From Lunularia cruciata (lineage: Eukaryota; Streptophyta; Marchantiopsida; Lunulariales; Lunulariaceae), in NCBI GenBank assembly GCA_948567375.1, contig OX419759.1, forward strand, positions 53,162,593-53,226,592: a stretch of 64,000 nt of DNA, read 5' to 3'. The notes under the pieces are model-generated. The model had not been told where the DNA came from. It made no database searches and saw only the letters and a program-made list of their open reading frames with translations. Below, piece by piece: positions 1 through 10,706 of the stretch. The position numbers were made by a program, and so were the translations under genes. The number at the start of each line of letters is the position of its first letter. The first letter of the stretch is position 1.

Positions 1-1396
1 TGATATATTACATATCGTGTCTGCACCAAACTCTAGAATTTCTCTCGTCTCTCCATGCTAACGGAGTCCTCGTTGTAGCTACTACCTGATGATTGTGATT
101 ACTACTATAGTTATAGGGTGAAGAATTGTGAAGATCGTGGTGAAAGGCGACCACGTAAGATGCCAAGAAGGATAGGAAGATCCCGTACAGGCCATACAAG
201 GAAAAAATATCGAGGTAAAATGGAACTAAGCCACAATTTGACTTGCGAAGATCCCGTTGAGCCATTCTTGTGTATAGCTACCTGCTTCGGGGGCAATTCG
301 ATGGGACGTTCTAATATTTTCATCCCTTCATAGTTTAATTTCCATCTTGGATCGTGCGCAGTCTCAGGTTTCCATTTTAAAATTTCAAAAGTAAAAAAGA
401 AGACTTTTTCTCCCAAAATAGTCTTCAATCTTCAGAATTTCTGGTTTTCGTACGCAACCGCGTAAGATAACAAGAAGGATAAGGATACCAATCATGCCGT
501 GCAACAAAAAACAAAACAGAACATGTTAAATTGGAGGAAGCCCCCCCCCCCAATACTGTCGGTATGGAAAATGTGACTGTTTCCAGGGTTTTACGTGATT
601 CGCCGACTTCACCACACGTGCAAGATAGAGAGATTGATCAATTCTCTTGGCACCAACTTCAGCCAAAGCACGAATCCAAACGCTCGACTTCGGCCCTTGT
701 TTGTGTGCGTCAGCAAGAAATAGCGAGATTTCTGTCAACTACAAGTTGGGACCTCATCAAGCCGGAACTGACACTGACAAGATAGTCAACATTGACCATT
801 TGATGAGATCACTAGACCAGGATGCGATAGGCGACCGAGCATCAGAGTCGGGAACATACTGTAGAATGCTCCCGAATTTCGCTGAGCTGAACTCCCAAGT
901 GTTGAGACCTGTAGAGCTGGGTCGTCCCTCTTACTAACGTCAGGTAATATCCGGAAACGTTTAGGGCTTGACTTTGGAGTCTTGAAAGTTCACCGGCGTT
1001 ATACTCATACCATGACGAAAGTAACAAGTTATTTTCCAGAAAGTCCAATGTCGATCTTACGTTCTGATACATTGCCCAAAACGTTCCAAGATTTTACCCA
1101 AGTGCGTGAAGTGGAAACTGAATATATCTCAGTCCCGCGTAGAACTGTCTGCCCATATATTGATGTGCCTATCACATCATTCTTCGATCCTCGCAGCTGA
1201 GCAAAGCTCGAGCCTGACGTCTCCCAGCTTCTCAACTGAAGCAGATCTTCTCCATCTACAAACTTCGTTACGGTACCAGTTGACTTGTGGTTCTTGAGCT
1301 CCCGAATACATTCGACGGAGCTACTCAAGTACGTTCACTGGAGGCGTGAATTTGCGTCTGGTACTCTAATACATCTTTGTTCACTCCTTCATCAAC
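1..1396. other. Gene-free upstream flank
   Basis: I find no convincing gene here. Short open frames occur on both strands, but none shows a recognisable domain and they overlap one another. The stretch includes a C10 run near 541..550. The last few hundred bases must contain the promoter and 5' leader of the dirigent-like gene that starts at 1397, but I see no clear TATA box at the usual distance. No similarity to the three LTR families was noticed. Confidence 0.6.
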
Positions 1397-1903
1397 ATGG
1401 CTCTTAAAGCGTCTTTGCTCGTTTTGGCCGTTGCGGTCTTTTGCAGCAGCGCTGTTGTAAGCGCGCGCATGACGAAGATTGAGATTTACTTGCATGAGAA
1501 ATTTATAAGTGAACCAGGATACCCTGCAACTGACATTCTAGTAGCGTCTGCAACTGGCAACACATCCGCATACGCCTGGGGAAACTTTGGAGTCTCAGAG
1601 CAAGTTATCAGAGTGAGCGCGAGCAACACGTCTCAAATTATAGGGAGAGCACCCGGTACCTTTCAGCCCAACAAGGAGGAAAGAACGTTCGCCCTACACA
1701 AGCTGCTGACTTTGGAAACGGAAAGTTTCAAGGGCACCCTAGTCGTGTTTGCCGACTCGTTATCAAATACGGAGTCAATTGAATGGGCACTTGTGGGAGG
1801 AACTGGCTCATTCCGAATGGCGAGAGGATACGCAATGAATATTCCTGTATTTTCAAGCACTGCAAGCACCGTCTTCAAGTGGGAAATATACCTGATCAAC
1901 TGA
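1397..1903 (+). CDS. Dirigent-like secreted protein, single exon
   Basis: A complete 168-codon frame from ATG to TGA with no intron. Dirigent proteins are secreted beta-barrel proteins that steer the stereochemistry of phenoxy-radical coupling in lignan and lignin-like metabolism. Residues 1 to about 23 form a signal peptide: a short Lys-bearing start, a hydrophobic core and an Ala-X-Ala-type end. Two N-glycosylation sequons lie at Asn55 and Asn77. Family landmarks are the GRAPGTF segment near residues 83-89 (family form GRAQGxY), the GTLVVFADSL strand, and the VGGTGSFRMARGYA block near residues 133-146, which is the most diagnostic part. The length is slightly below the usual 180-190. The start is the first Met before the signal peptide. 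Substrate and enzymatic activity cannot be read from the sequence; many dirigent-like proteins have no known reaction. It is the only host gene I can support in the window. Confidence 0.85.
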   Translation: MALKASLLVLAVAVFCSSAVVSARMTKIEIYLHEKFISEPGYPATDILVASATGNTSAYAWGNFGVSEQVIRVSASNTSQIIGRAPGTFQPNKEERTFALHKLLTLETESFKGTLVVFADSLSNTESIEWALVGGTGSFRMARGYAMNIPVFSSTASTVFKWEIYLIN

Positions 1904-2484
1904 AGTGCGCTATCCAGCCGCTCTGCTTCAGTGTGATGCTAAGCGAGCTACTCCAAGTTTCTTCCTTAATAAGAATTATCAGGGCCGTCGCTTCACTCTT
2001 TCGATCGATAGAATCTAGATTATATAGAACAGTTGATTGGTATTTCCTCCAACTTATGGATCTCTATCCTTTGTTTCCTTGTACATCGGGATTTCCTGTG
2101 CCCGTCACTGAAGTCTAAATGTTCAATCATTGATTCTGTCAGTCTATATTGTGAAGAGTAAAGATTACTGTGTCAAGTGAAACTTATGCGAGATTTTTTC
2201 ATTCAAAATCTAGAGTCCATTTCTCGATATCCACTATCCATTCTATCAATCTTTCGAGTTAGTCTTCGGCCTTCGGTTCTCCTAACACCATGAGAAACAA
2301 CCGTTGGACCCTCAAGCCATCCTTCTCCCCTTGTTATCCGACGCGGTCGCCATTTTGACTCTTACATGACTTCGGAATGGTGTTACAGAATGGATTCGGT
2401 ACTATCTCCGCCTCCACTCCCTTCAGCTAGCATAATTTTCAAACAGAATGAACCTTGCGTCTAAATCCCAGTTGATCATACACA

Positions 2485-2735
2485 GTCGAGTGTATTGCTT
2501 CTAGTAGTCAGTGTTTAGGATTCATGGGCTCCTAAAACACATTGTGATACAGTATCAATCCTAGCATGCCGTGATATACACTATTCAATCCAATCCAGTC
2601 CTAGTATGCTAGTTGGAAGCAATCGAGTGTATTGCTTCCAGTAGTCGATGTCTCGGGACTCATGCGCTCCCACAAGATATGGGGATATACAGTATCAATC
2701 CAATCCTAGTATGCTGTGATATACACTATTCACTG
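2485..2735. repeat. Imperfect direct repeat, two units
   Basis: Two related units about 137 bp apart, starting at 2485 and about 2622. Each opens with TCGAGTGTATTGCTTC and ends with a GATATACACTATTCA block, with CAGTATCAATCC in between. A third, shorter relative of the end block (CCTAACATGCTGTGATATAC) appears near 3070..3092. It resembles a decayed local duplication; no coding content is seen. Confidence 0.6.
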
Positions 2736-3405
2736 GGTGATTCTGGTGGGCAGATTCCTCTTACCGATACTATTCGGACTTCGCCCCATTTCATCCCCTA
2801 TGTCTTTTCCTTGTCCAGCTCGCTTGATGGGGTCTTCCTATCCTTCTTGTTATCGCATCGGTCTTCTTTCTGTGGATTCTGGTCTGCTTTAAATTGCAAA
2901 CCCTTCCTCTGTTTCTGTTCATGATACACACACCTTCAATGTTCGTTGCGTAGCAGATGGTTCTTATGAAATGTATCGGTTTACGAAATGTATCGATTTA
3001 CGTTACTGTTTCTGTCAATTCCGCCCAAAGCACCTTTAAAGACGTGTGATTGGTAATTGTGATATCCAGTCCTAACATGCTGTGATATACTATCTAGTCC
3101 AGTTACGTTTCGCTCCAACTAACCCAGCCAAGATCCCATCCATTCCTCTCACATTTCGCTCTAACCAAGCCATCTTCCTGCTCCTCAATATTTCCAGTTG
3201 CTTCTTACTCGCTCGATGAATGGGTCTCCCTCCCTATCCTTGTGAAGGGCCTTGGACTGCGGGAGAGTGTGGAGACGGGAGAGGAGAGGGAGGGATCGTG
3301 AGACAATATTTGTAATTTGGGAGGGCTCTCTAGGAGTGCTCTCTAGCACGGATCATTAGAGTGAATAGTTTATTCTCTTCGTGTTCAATTTCTGTTCCAT
3401 GTGTA

Positions 3406-3457
3406 ACTAGATTGAAGATTATGGGGAAGAAGACTAGATTGAAGATTATGGAGTAGA
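3406..3457. repeat. 27-bp tandem duplication
   Basis: The segment ACTAGATTGAAGATTATGG occurs at 3406 and again at 3433, a period of 27 bp. It is short and near-perfect, so probably recent slippage. Confidence 0.65.
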
Positions 3458-3773
3458 AAGCTATGAGTATTTTTAGATTTTTTAGGGTTTAGAGTGATCA
3501 TTATACATTGAGGGTGATGGGTCGTGTATTTTCATTTACAATCTCTTGGTTTTCATGATTATGTTCTATGGGAATTTAGTTTGTAAAATTGTGAGACGTA
3601 AATTGAAAGCTACGAGAGTTTATAAATTTTAGAGTTTAGAGAGATAGTTTTCTCATGTGAGTATGGATGTGAGAGGTTGTGGTTTTGCAAATATGGGGAG
3701 ATATGGAGAGGAGCAACATGTATTACTATCATTATTCTTGTGCTAGCCATGGCTACACCATGTAAGGTTACCT

Positions 3774-4148
3774 AGAGCGGGTCGGGATACACTATGTTTG
3801 GTGTGTCACCTACGTTTTACCTCACAAGGGGTAAAGACCCATGTGGGAAGGATGCACAAGGACTATGATTGGACCACTTGGGATGCCCATATGAGACGAG
3901 CAATCACATTGATAACAGTGATACTCGAGATTACGCACGCTTCTTCTATACATTCGATGATTGTTCCAGGGATACCGATCAAGTCATGGGAATGGTTAGC
4001 TTCTCAGGCGGGTTACATTTTGGGGTTATTAGAGACTAGTTTTCCATATCTACGTCTATTCCATAGGTTACCATGCACACTCCATGATGAGGCTAGATGG
4101 ACTTTTTGCTTACCACTAGACCGTTTGGCACGTGATCCCTTGGACGAG
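3774..4148 (+). mobile_element. LINE L1, 5' piece (N-terminal zinc finger)
   Basis: The 5' coding part of an R2-like non-LTR element, cut off at 4148 by insertion of gypsy element A1 and resuming at 17105. The frame encodes a C2H2 finger: Cys codons at 3795 and 3804, His codons at 3840 and 3855 (C-X2-C-X11-H-X4-H), with the GVKTHVGRMH context typical of N-terminal fingers in R2-type elements. The frame continues open to the insertion point. The same protein region is seen in LINE L2 near 63720..64000 on the other strand. The true 5' end is unknown; a stop at 3744-3746 lies upstream in this frame. Confidence 0.6.
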
Positions 4149-4645
4149 TGTAATACCAAGGGTTAGCCATATGATCTAGATGTGAAATTCGGTTTAGTAT
4201 TTTCTAGAATGATGTTATATATGATGGTCAAAATAGATCAGATAGAAGTATCACCAAAAGAATACTTCTACTAATAGGGCAGAAACCAAAATAGATTTGA
4301 GAACCTTAGAACCAATAGCTAGACATATGATTTAAAGGTGAGAATTGGTTTGGTAACATCTGGAAGGATGTTACATAGGATGGACTAAACAGATCAGAAA
4401 GAGGTATCACCAAAAGAGGACTTCTACTAATAGAGTAGGAACTGAAATATGTCTGAAATCTTTGAATGCAAATTCAGAGGCCTAAACAGATGAATTAAGC
4501 CTCAAAAATGTGCAAATTCCCCCCCCCCCAATGGGAGAAAGGCTGGCCTTCCCTCCCCCCCTGCTTTGTCTTGTCAAGAGCTTTCCAACGGTACCTTACG
4601 TGATTCTGAGATTCCTACAGGAAGATTCCCTAAAAGATTCCCTTC

Positions 4646-4664
4646 GGTCAAAACTTGTTTGACC
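4646..4664. promoter_or_regulatory. Inverted W-box pair in family-A LTR
   Basis: The sequence reads GGTCAAA, a 5-base spacer, then TTTGACC. Both arms contain TTGACC, the W-box core bound by plant WRKY factors, in opposite orientation. The arms are kept in nearly all family-A LTRs of the window although the spacer varies. That WRKY factors act on it is inference. Confidence 0.45.
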
Positions 4665-4794
4665 AACCAGATAGGACCTAGACCAGATAGGTCACCCATC
4701 CAAGTAAGTAATCCAAGGGTGGAGCTTGCTGACAGGTCACCTATATGTGTCTCTAATCCTATGGTGGAGCTTCCTTGGAGGAGATCCTCTTTGT

Positions 4795-4806
4795 CTATAT
4801 AATAAA
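4795..4806 (+). promoter_or_regulatory. TATA box of family-A LTR
   Basis: CTATATAATAAA lies about 80 bp before the LTR end and is preserved in most copies (for example near 23829, 25580, 44450). Element transcription would start roughly 25-35 bp downstream. Confidence 0.6.
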
Positions 4807-4888
4807 GAGAAAGTGCTCCCTTGGGGCATCGAAGGTTTGAGTGTGCAATTTGTGTTTTCTCTCTTCTCTTGTCTTTGGAGTATTACAA

Positions 4889-4900
4889 TGGTATCAGAGC
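4889..4900 (+). other. Primer-binding site of A1
   Basis: TGGTATCAGAGC immediately follows the 5' LTR after one base. It is the standard complement of the 3' end of initiator Met tRNA, used to prime minus-strand synthesis. Confidence 0.9.
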
Positions 4901-5027
4901 GAGTGTTCTAGTTCAAGAGAGTGGATCACCCCTCTTGGAATAGCACGAACTACTGAAACTGAGTAATTTGAGGTGGAGAACATAGAGTAATCGCTAGACT
5001 TAGGAAGTGCTTTAGAGAGCGGATGGG

Positions 5028-5457
5028 ATGGATGCGCCGGGGGGACAATTTCCCGCACCTAGCTTTCCATTTTTAAACCCATTCCACATCAAGGTTATGT
5101 ACATCCAGCGTGAGCAGATGAGGGTATCGCTAGTTTATCACTTTGGTGCCGAATTCATGGACAGAGTGATGAACTCACCAAACCCGGTGATTCTACCGGT
5201 GATGATATATGACAGAGAGTGGGATTTGACGATCTACATTCTATTATGATAATATGGATATGAATGTCCCAAACCCTCTCCCTTTCAACACTCAAGTAGA
5301 AATCTGTTATGTAGTGATGCCGAAAGTGATGTTTAGAGATTTTGTGGTTAGGAATTTTGGTGAGGAGTAATATCAACAAGTGATAGCTTCTGAGGTCCCA
5401 ATGGTAGTTCCGATAGTTTGTGCGCCTTCCAGAGTGATTATATTGACTCTGTATTGA
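5028..5457 (+). CDS. A1 leader: two small related reading frames
   Basis: Two back-to-back small frames between the primer site and gag. The first (5028..5249, 73 codons) starts MDAPGGQF and carries FHIKVMYIQREQM, YHFGAEFMDRV and a Y-rich IYILL end. The second (from 5254) starts four bases after the first stop and repeats the same plan: MDMNVPNPL, a beta-like IQVEI block, an RDFVVRNF block, and a hydrophobic end. The same pair with the same 4-base gap is present in A2, A3 and A4, and single related frames occur in families B and C. No known function; see findings. Confidence 0.6.
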
Positions 5458-5490
5458 AGTAGACGTTAGCAATTGGGTGTTGCAAGAACC

Positions 5491-6590
5491 ATGGATCCGC
5501 AGTTGCAAGAGCTCGTGCAAGGAATGCAAGGGATGCTGAATGAATTTTGAGAGATTAAGATGACCATGGAGACATTACAAAGTCAAGTGCAGATCCTCAG
5601 GAACGATCAAGCCATGCAAGGAGAAGAGCCGTCTCAAAACCCAGTACTTGCAACTGAAGTACTTGGAGAGGCACTCGTGCCTACGAACCCTATCAACGAT
5701 GAAGCCACATTGCTACTCCAGGTGAAGAAGACCTGCAACATCAAGCCTTACAAGGGGCAGCGTATGATGGGAGTAGTGGAAAATTGGATCTCAAGAATGA
5801 ATCGATATTTCCGATTGTTCTCAACAGAGATCACAGAGCATGCTGCAAGCGTGTTTGCATGTGGGTACTTGACCGATAAAGCGCTCACATGGTATGATGC
5901 TTGGGAACAATCCATGCTGGCCGAGAGAAGGGAGGTCACATGGATAGCAATGCAAGAAGGACTACTGAAGAATTTCCAATCAGTGGATTTTGTGCAGATG
6001 GCTCGAACCCGACTATGGGGATTGAGACAGAAGAATAGCGTACAAGAGTATGAGGAGGCATTTCTGGATCTACAATTCGCAATTATCGACATGAGTCCAG
6101 CAGAGGCTCTCGACAATTTCAGACGAGGGTTGAAAGAGCGGATTCGCCAAGAAGTCATGGTGCAAAACCCTCGCACGGTATTTGAAGCCATTGCTTGTGC
6201 GCAGAGAATAGCAGGAGCATTAGGTGGAGGTGAAGGAGTAGTCCCACCTCAACATTATTGGGCAAAAATACCACACATGGGTGGACCAGTACCGATAGAA
6301 TTGGGCAACCTTTGATTCCGGGATCAAGGAGTACAATCACTTCAAGGAGAGCGGGGACGGGTAGAAGAACAAAGAGATGGAGTCCCACGAGGAGGAGGGA
6401 CTCGAGGAGAACAACGCCGTTGTTACAATTGTGGCCGTATTGAGCACATATCTACCAATTGTCGCACTCGTTTCCTTAGAGGCCCTCGGCCTTCATACAT
6501 GCGATCTTTGAACAACATGGAGAGGCACATTGAAGAGGAGGAGGTGGAAACCACTTCAGAAAACAAAGATTGCCAGTAAATGTACCTCGC
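5491..6590 (+). pseudogene. A1 gag region with zinc knuckle
   Basis: Gag forms the particle that packages element RNA. The region opens MDPQLQELVQGM and contains the retrotransposon gag core (around the ENWISRMNRYFRLF block and the LTWYDAWEQSM block). A CCHC zinc knuckle (C-X2-C-X4-H-X4-C, 6421..6462) follows, which in this family binds RNA. The same gag is found in A2, A3 and A4. The region is broken in this copy. Confidence 0.8.
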
Positions 6591-6659
6591 GGCCTTACTG
6601 GCTCAATAAGGAAACAAAGAAGCAAGGGAAGGAAGAAGAATAATGCGCAAAGATCCTGA

Positions 6660-9600
6660 AAGGCAACCTCACAATTGATTGTCGTGAATGGAATCCTAGA
6701 AGGTAATCAAGTGAGAGTATTAATAGATTCGGGAGCAATAGAGAATTTCTTGTCTCGCTCTATTGCAATAAGATTATGAATGGATCTAGAGAGAGATGGA
6801 AGTGAAGAAGTAGAGTTACCAAATGGGCAAATAGAGAGGATTGAATCATTACCTAGACGGGTAACCCTCTCTGTAGGAGAATATCAAGAAGCAATTGAGT
6901 GGAGAGTGATACAGTTAGCCCGTTATGATGCAATTTTAGGCATACCATGGATGGAGCATTACAACACAATGGTGGATTGGAGGAAGAAAGTAGTGAGAAC
7001 CCACCAATGGTCAATCATTGGGGTTAAAGAAAAATCACATAGGCAGAAACTGCCTCTATATGTCGTAAGGACGACAACTGTCTGTAAGACCAATAGATAT
7101 TTTATGGATCTAATAAGAGAAGTCTGTGAGCCGGCCTGTCTCACTCAGGATGAACCTCTGATGGCTATTATGGTAGCACACCATGGACTAAGAAGGCAAG
7201 GAACCCCAACTCCATCATACTCCTCCAAGGCTAACACTCCAAGACTCAAGACATTGCTCACTAGAGAACTCATTGAGAGAGAGATAGTTGAAAATGAAAG
7301 GATGATGAGTACCTCCTCACCCCTTGTTTATATACTTGTGAAATAGTTACGTATCAAAGTTACTAATTCCCGTAGTAACTCAAGTTACTAGACTAAGAGT
7401 CAAGTAAAGTCAAAAAGTAGAAAGGAATATCCATTCACATGAGCATATTCCCCTAAGCATGTGGTCTTATCTTGACCCAACCACTAAGTCAAGGATTCCT
7501 TCACATGGGCTATCCTTGGACTAAAGAAGAATCCAAAACAAAAAGGCTTACGGGCCCAAGAGTTCTCAACTCTTTCCTCAAAGCCAAACACCTAGGAATA
7601 ATACCAAGTCAACACACTAAAATCCAAAATAGTGGTGCTCATCTTTTCTACTTCCTCTAAAGTAAAGTCCCCTCTATCTTAGCTATGACTAACTTTAGCT
7701 AACCATGACTAATATAGAACCATCCTTTATCTCTATAAATAATATCTCTTAAGTATTTGTAATACCAAGCTAAATATCACAATACCACACACATGCACAA
7801 ATGGGTGTTACAAGTCCAGAGTGCACAACTCGCTGGACAAATTCTTGAGAAATTGAAGGATGTGGTGGATGAGTTTCAAAATGTCTTTCCCGATGATCTA
7901 CCCTCAAGATTACCACCTAAAAGGCGAGTAGATCACAAAATAGAGACACTCCCAGAGAAGACACCTCCTTGTAAGGCCCCATATTGCCTATCACCTCATG
8001 AGTTGGAGGAGTGTAAGACTCAAATTGAGGAGATGCTACAGAAAGGGTTCATCCAACCTAGTGTATCACCATATGGGGCCCCTATCTTGTTTGTGAAGAA
8101 GAAGGATGGTACAATGCGCATGTGCATTGACTATCGGGATCTCAATCAGCAAACAGTGAAGAACAAATACCCCTTACCTTGCATTGACGACCTGTTTGAT
8201 CAACTCCATGGAGCAAGATACTTCACCAAACTAGACTTGCGGAGCAGTTATAAATCTGAAAGTGGCAGAGAAGGATGTGTACAAAATTGCCTTTCAAACC
8301 AGGTATGGCCACTTTGAGTATCTTGTGATGCCTTTTGGCCTCACCAATGCGCCTGCCACTTTCATGAGTCTAATAAATGACATATTTCGTCCATACTTGG
8401 ATAAGTCTGTTATCATCTTCTTGGATAATATCTTAGTATATAGTAGCATGATGACAGAACACAAACAACATCTACGAGAGGTCCTCCAGATTCTAAGACA
8501 GAATCAGTTGTACGCCAAAATCTCAAAGTGTGAGTTTGGCAAGTCTGAAGTAGACTACTTAAGGCATAGAGTAAGTGCAGAGGGCATTCAAGTATTGACA
8601 GATAAAATAGAGGTCATTCAAAAATGGAATGCCCCAGAAGATCAGACTCAACTTAAGAGCTTCTTGGGGTTGACGGGATTCTATCGTAGATTTGTCAAGG
8701 ACTTCTCCAAGGTTGCATAACCTTTAACATCACTACTTGGCAAGGGGAAGAAGTGGACATGGAGAACCGAACAAGAGTTGGCCTTTCAAGAATTGAAGGC
8801 CGCCTTGCTACATGCACCAATCTTGAAGTGGTATGACCCAAAACGTCCAATCAAGTTGGCTACAGATGCATCAGGCGTAGCAATAGGAGCAGTCCTACAA
8901 CAAGAGTGGCATGACGGATGGCATCCAATTGCATATTTCTCTCAAAAGTTGTTACCGGCACAGCGCAACAACCACACCACAAAATGAGAAGAGCTTGCCA
9001 TCGTTCTAGCAACAAAGCATTGGAAGTACTACCTGGGCGAGAAGGTATTTGTAGTAGAGACAGACCACAAACCTCTAGTCTACCTCGAGACGCAGAAGGA
9101 TCTATCTCGTTGCCAAATTTGGAGGGCAGAGTGGCGACAATGCTTCAACATGACAATCACCTACGTGGAAGGTAAGAAACAATTGGCAGATGCATTCACC
9201 CGTATGCCATGGCCAACAACTTGGTGGTAGAGGTTAAGATTAACCTTGAATTTTGGCAATAGATTCTAGCTGCTACAAAAACTGATCCATAGATTGTAGA
9301 AGCGCAATCATCCACAAGTGTCACCAGCACCCAAGGACTCACCTTTTGGGATGGCAGATTATGCATCCCAAATGTCCTAGACTTACGCACCACCATTCTA
9401 GCGGAATGTCATGATTCTGCCATTGCAGCTCATGTCGGAGTAGACAACACCTTGGATGCAGTCAAGCGCCATTACTATTGGCCCAAGATGAGCAACGACG
9501 TGATGGACTATGTGCGTAGCTACCTACTTTGTCAACATAACAAAGCTTCTAATCAAGCTCCTGCAGGGCTCCTTCAACCTCTCTCCACTCCTACCCAACG

Positions 9601-10490
9601 TTGGGAACAAGTGAGTATGGATCTCGTCTGCGAATTACCCAAGACCACCTCAGGGTTTGACTCCATTGTGGTCTTTGTGGACCGGCTCAGCAAAATGATT
9701 CATGTACACCCTACCACCAAGGAGATGACCGCTCCACAACTAGCTCAATTATACTTAGATGCAGTCTTTGATCACCATGGCTTGTCTAGAGTACTTATCA
9801 CCGATAGAGGCACCCAATTCACCAGTTTGTTTTGGCGAACACTCTTTGGTTTCTTCAAAACCAAGTTGGCCATGTCTACAACTTACCACCCACAAACAGA
9901 TGTCCAAACAGAGCGGGCTAATAGCACAATTGAAGACATGTTACGCAGCTTCATCTTAGAAGAGCAAGAGAGGTGGGACACCCTACTACCATTGGTGGAA
10001 TTCACTTACAACAATTCAGTGAATGCCTCCACCCAGGTCACTTCATTCTTCCTCATGTATGGTGAGCATCCCTTCACACCTTCTAGCTTGATGAAGATCC
10101 GTCCAGTGGCTACTAAGGCTGATGCAGTCAACACATTTGTTTCTAGAATCCAACAAGGTGTGGAGAGCGCCAAGCACAGGTTACAGATTGCGCAAAATCA
10201 ACAAAAGTAGTATGCTGATGCACACTGTAGGCACATGGAGTTCAATGTTGGGGATCAGGTGTAGCTATCAACAACCAACCTTACATTAGTTGGATCTCGT
10301 AAGCTCAAAGCTTGTTTTATTGGGCCTTTCTTGATTCTTCGTCGCATCGGCGCTGTGGTCTATCATCTTGAGCTACCACCACACATGAAGATCCATCCAG
10401 TGTTCCATGTCTCCCTACTACGCAGATATGCTCCCCGATTAGGCCAAGGTCCTTCCACATAGGACATTCAACCTTGTTCGACACTCATTG
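6660..10490 (+). pseudogene. A1 pol region (PR, RT, RNase H, INT)
   Basis: Domains in order: aspartic protease (about 6680..6960, LIDSGA context); then, beyond the nested family-C LTR, reverse transcriptase (about 7813..8720, with the [11 protein letters not shown] block); RNase H (about 8778..9230, LATDASGVAIGAVLQQE); integrase (about 9245..10210, zinc-binding end with the YYWPKMS block, then catalytic core with ITDRGTQF and TTYHPQTD). The order PR-RT-RH-INT places it in Ty3/gypsy. Broken in several places. Confidence 0.88.
7125..7812. repeat. Solo LTR of family C inside A1
   Basis: 688 bp, from TGTGAGCCGGCC to GGGTGTTACA, closely matching both LTRs of C1. It is flanked by a 4-bp duplication AGTC (7121..7124 and 7813..7816). 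The empty site is intact in A3 (near 40887) and A2 (near 45894), which read straight through. Solo LTRs arise by recombination between the two LTRs of one element. Confidence 0.9.
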
Positions 10491-10500
10491 ATAGCATAGA

Positions 10501-10693
10501 GGAATATGAAGTGGAGCGGATTCTCCAAAAGCGCATGCGTGATACTCGCCATCCGTGGGTGAAATATCTAGTACAATGGAACGGTTACCCCCTCTATGAA
10601 GCAACCTGGGAACCCACTGCCAATTTGGCACATGCATCGGTGTTGGTGCAAGCATTTGAGCAACAATTGCGCAACAAGGACGTTGCGTCTTAA
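10501..10693 (+). CDS. A1 chromodomain
   Basis: The C-terminal end of the integrase reading region: YEVERILQKR, then YLVQWNGYPLYEATWEP, which matches the chromodomain pattern (V-x-x-I-L ... Y-L-V-x-W-x-G-x-x-x-x-x-A-T-W-E-P). Its presence defines a chromovirus; in this clade it is thought to bind heterochromatin marks and steer insertion. This fits the element-in-element pattern of the window. Confidence 0.85.
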
Positions 10694-10706
10694 AAGGAGG
10701 GAGGTC
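10691..10706 (+). other. Polypurine tract of A1
   Basis: TAAAAGGAGGGAGGTC directly abuts the 3' LTR at 10707. Such a purine run primes plus-strand synthesis in LTR elements. Confidence 0.75.

Larger units (their letters stand above)
1904..3740. other. Gene-free 3' flank of the dirigent gene
   Basis: This presumably holds the 3' untranslated region and terminator of the dirigent-like gene (A-rich candidates near 1964-1970 and 2157-2165) and then non-coding DNA. It contains the direct repeats described separately and a purine-rich stretch near 3258-3300. It passes without a clear boundary into the 5' part of LINE L1, whose start I cannot fix, so the last few hundred bases may be LINE 5' leader. 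Confidence 0.5.
4149..4887 (+). repeat. A1 5' LTR
   Basis: 739 bp, from TGTAATACCAAG to GGAGTATTACA (TG...CA ends). It is the reference copy for family A in this window; related LTRs lie at 10707, 23189, 24934, 43783, 49623, 50825 (-) and 56424 (-). It contains a C-rich run near 4518, an inverted W-box pair at 4646..4664 and a TATA box at 4795..4806. Confidence 0.92.

Noticed and set aside
526-1328. Overlapping short frames on both strands upstream of the dirigent gene as genes or as a broken dirigent copy
   Set aside because: They show no dirigent landmarks, no recognisable domain and no clear codon signal; chance frames are the simpler reading.
2485-2735. Direct repeats as a MITE or SINE
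   Set aside because: I see no terminal inverted repeats, A/B boxes or tail; local duplication fits better.
4889-4900. Met-tRNA-like sequence as a tRNA gene
   Set aside because: It is only the 12-base primer-binding complement next to an LTR; no cloverleaf surrounds it.
7162-7346. A roughly 60-codon open frame (MAIMVAHHGLRRQG...) that recurs near 32388 and 39043 as a conserved small gene
   Set aside because: It lies wholly inside the family-C LTR, antisense to the element, and is repeated only because the LTR is repeated.
9196-9396. Antisense frame conserved among family-A copies (near 9196, 42237 and, in the other orientation, 52615) as a gene
   Set aside because: It is opposite to the RNase H/integrase junction of family A and is conserved only because that coding region is.
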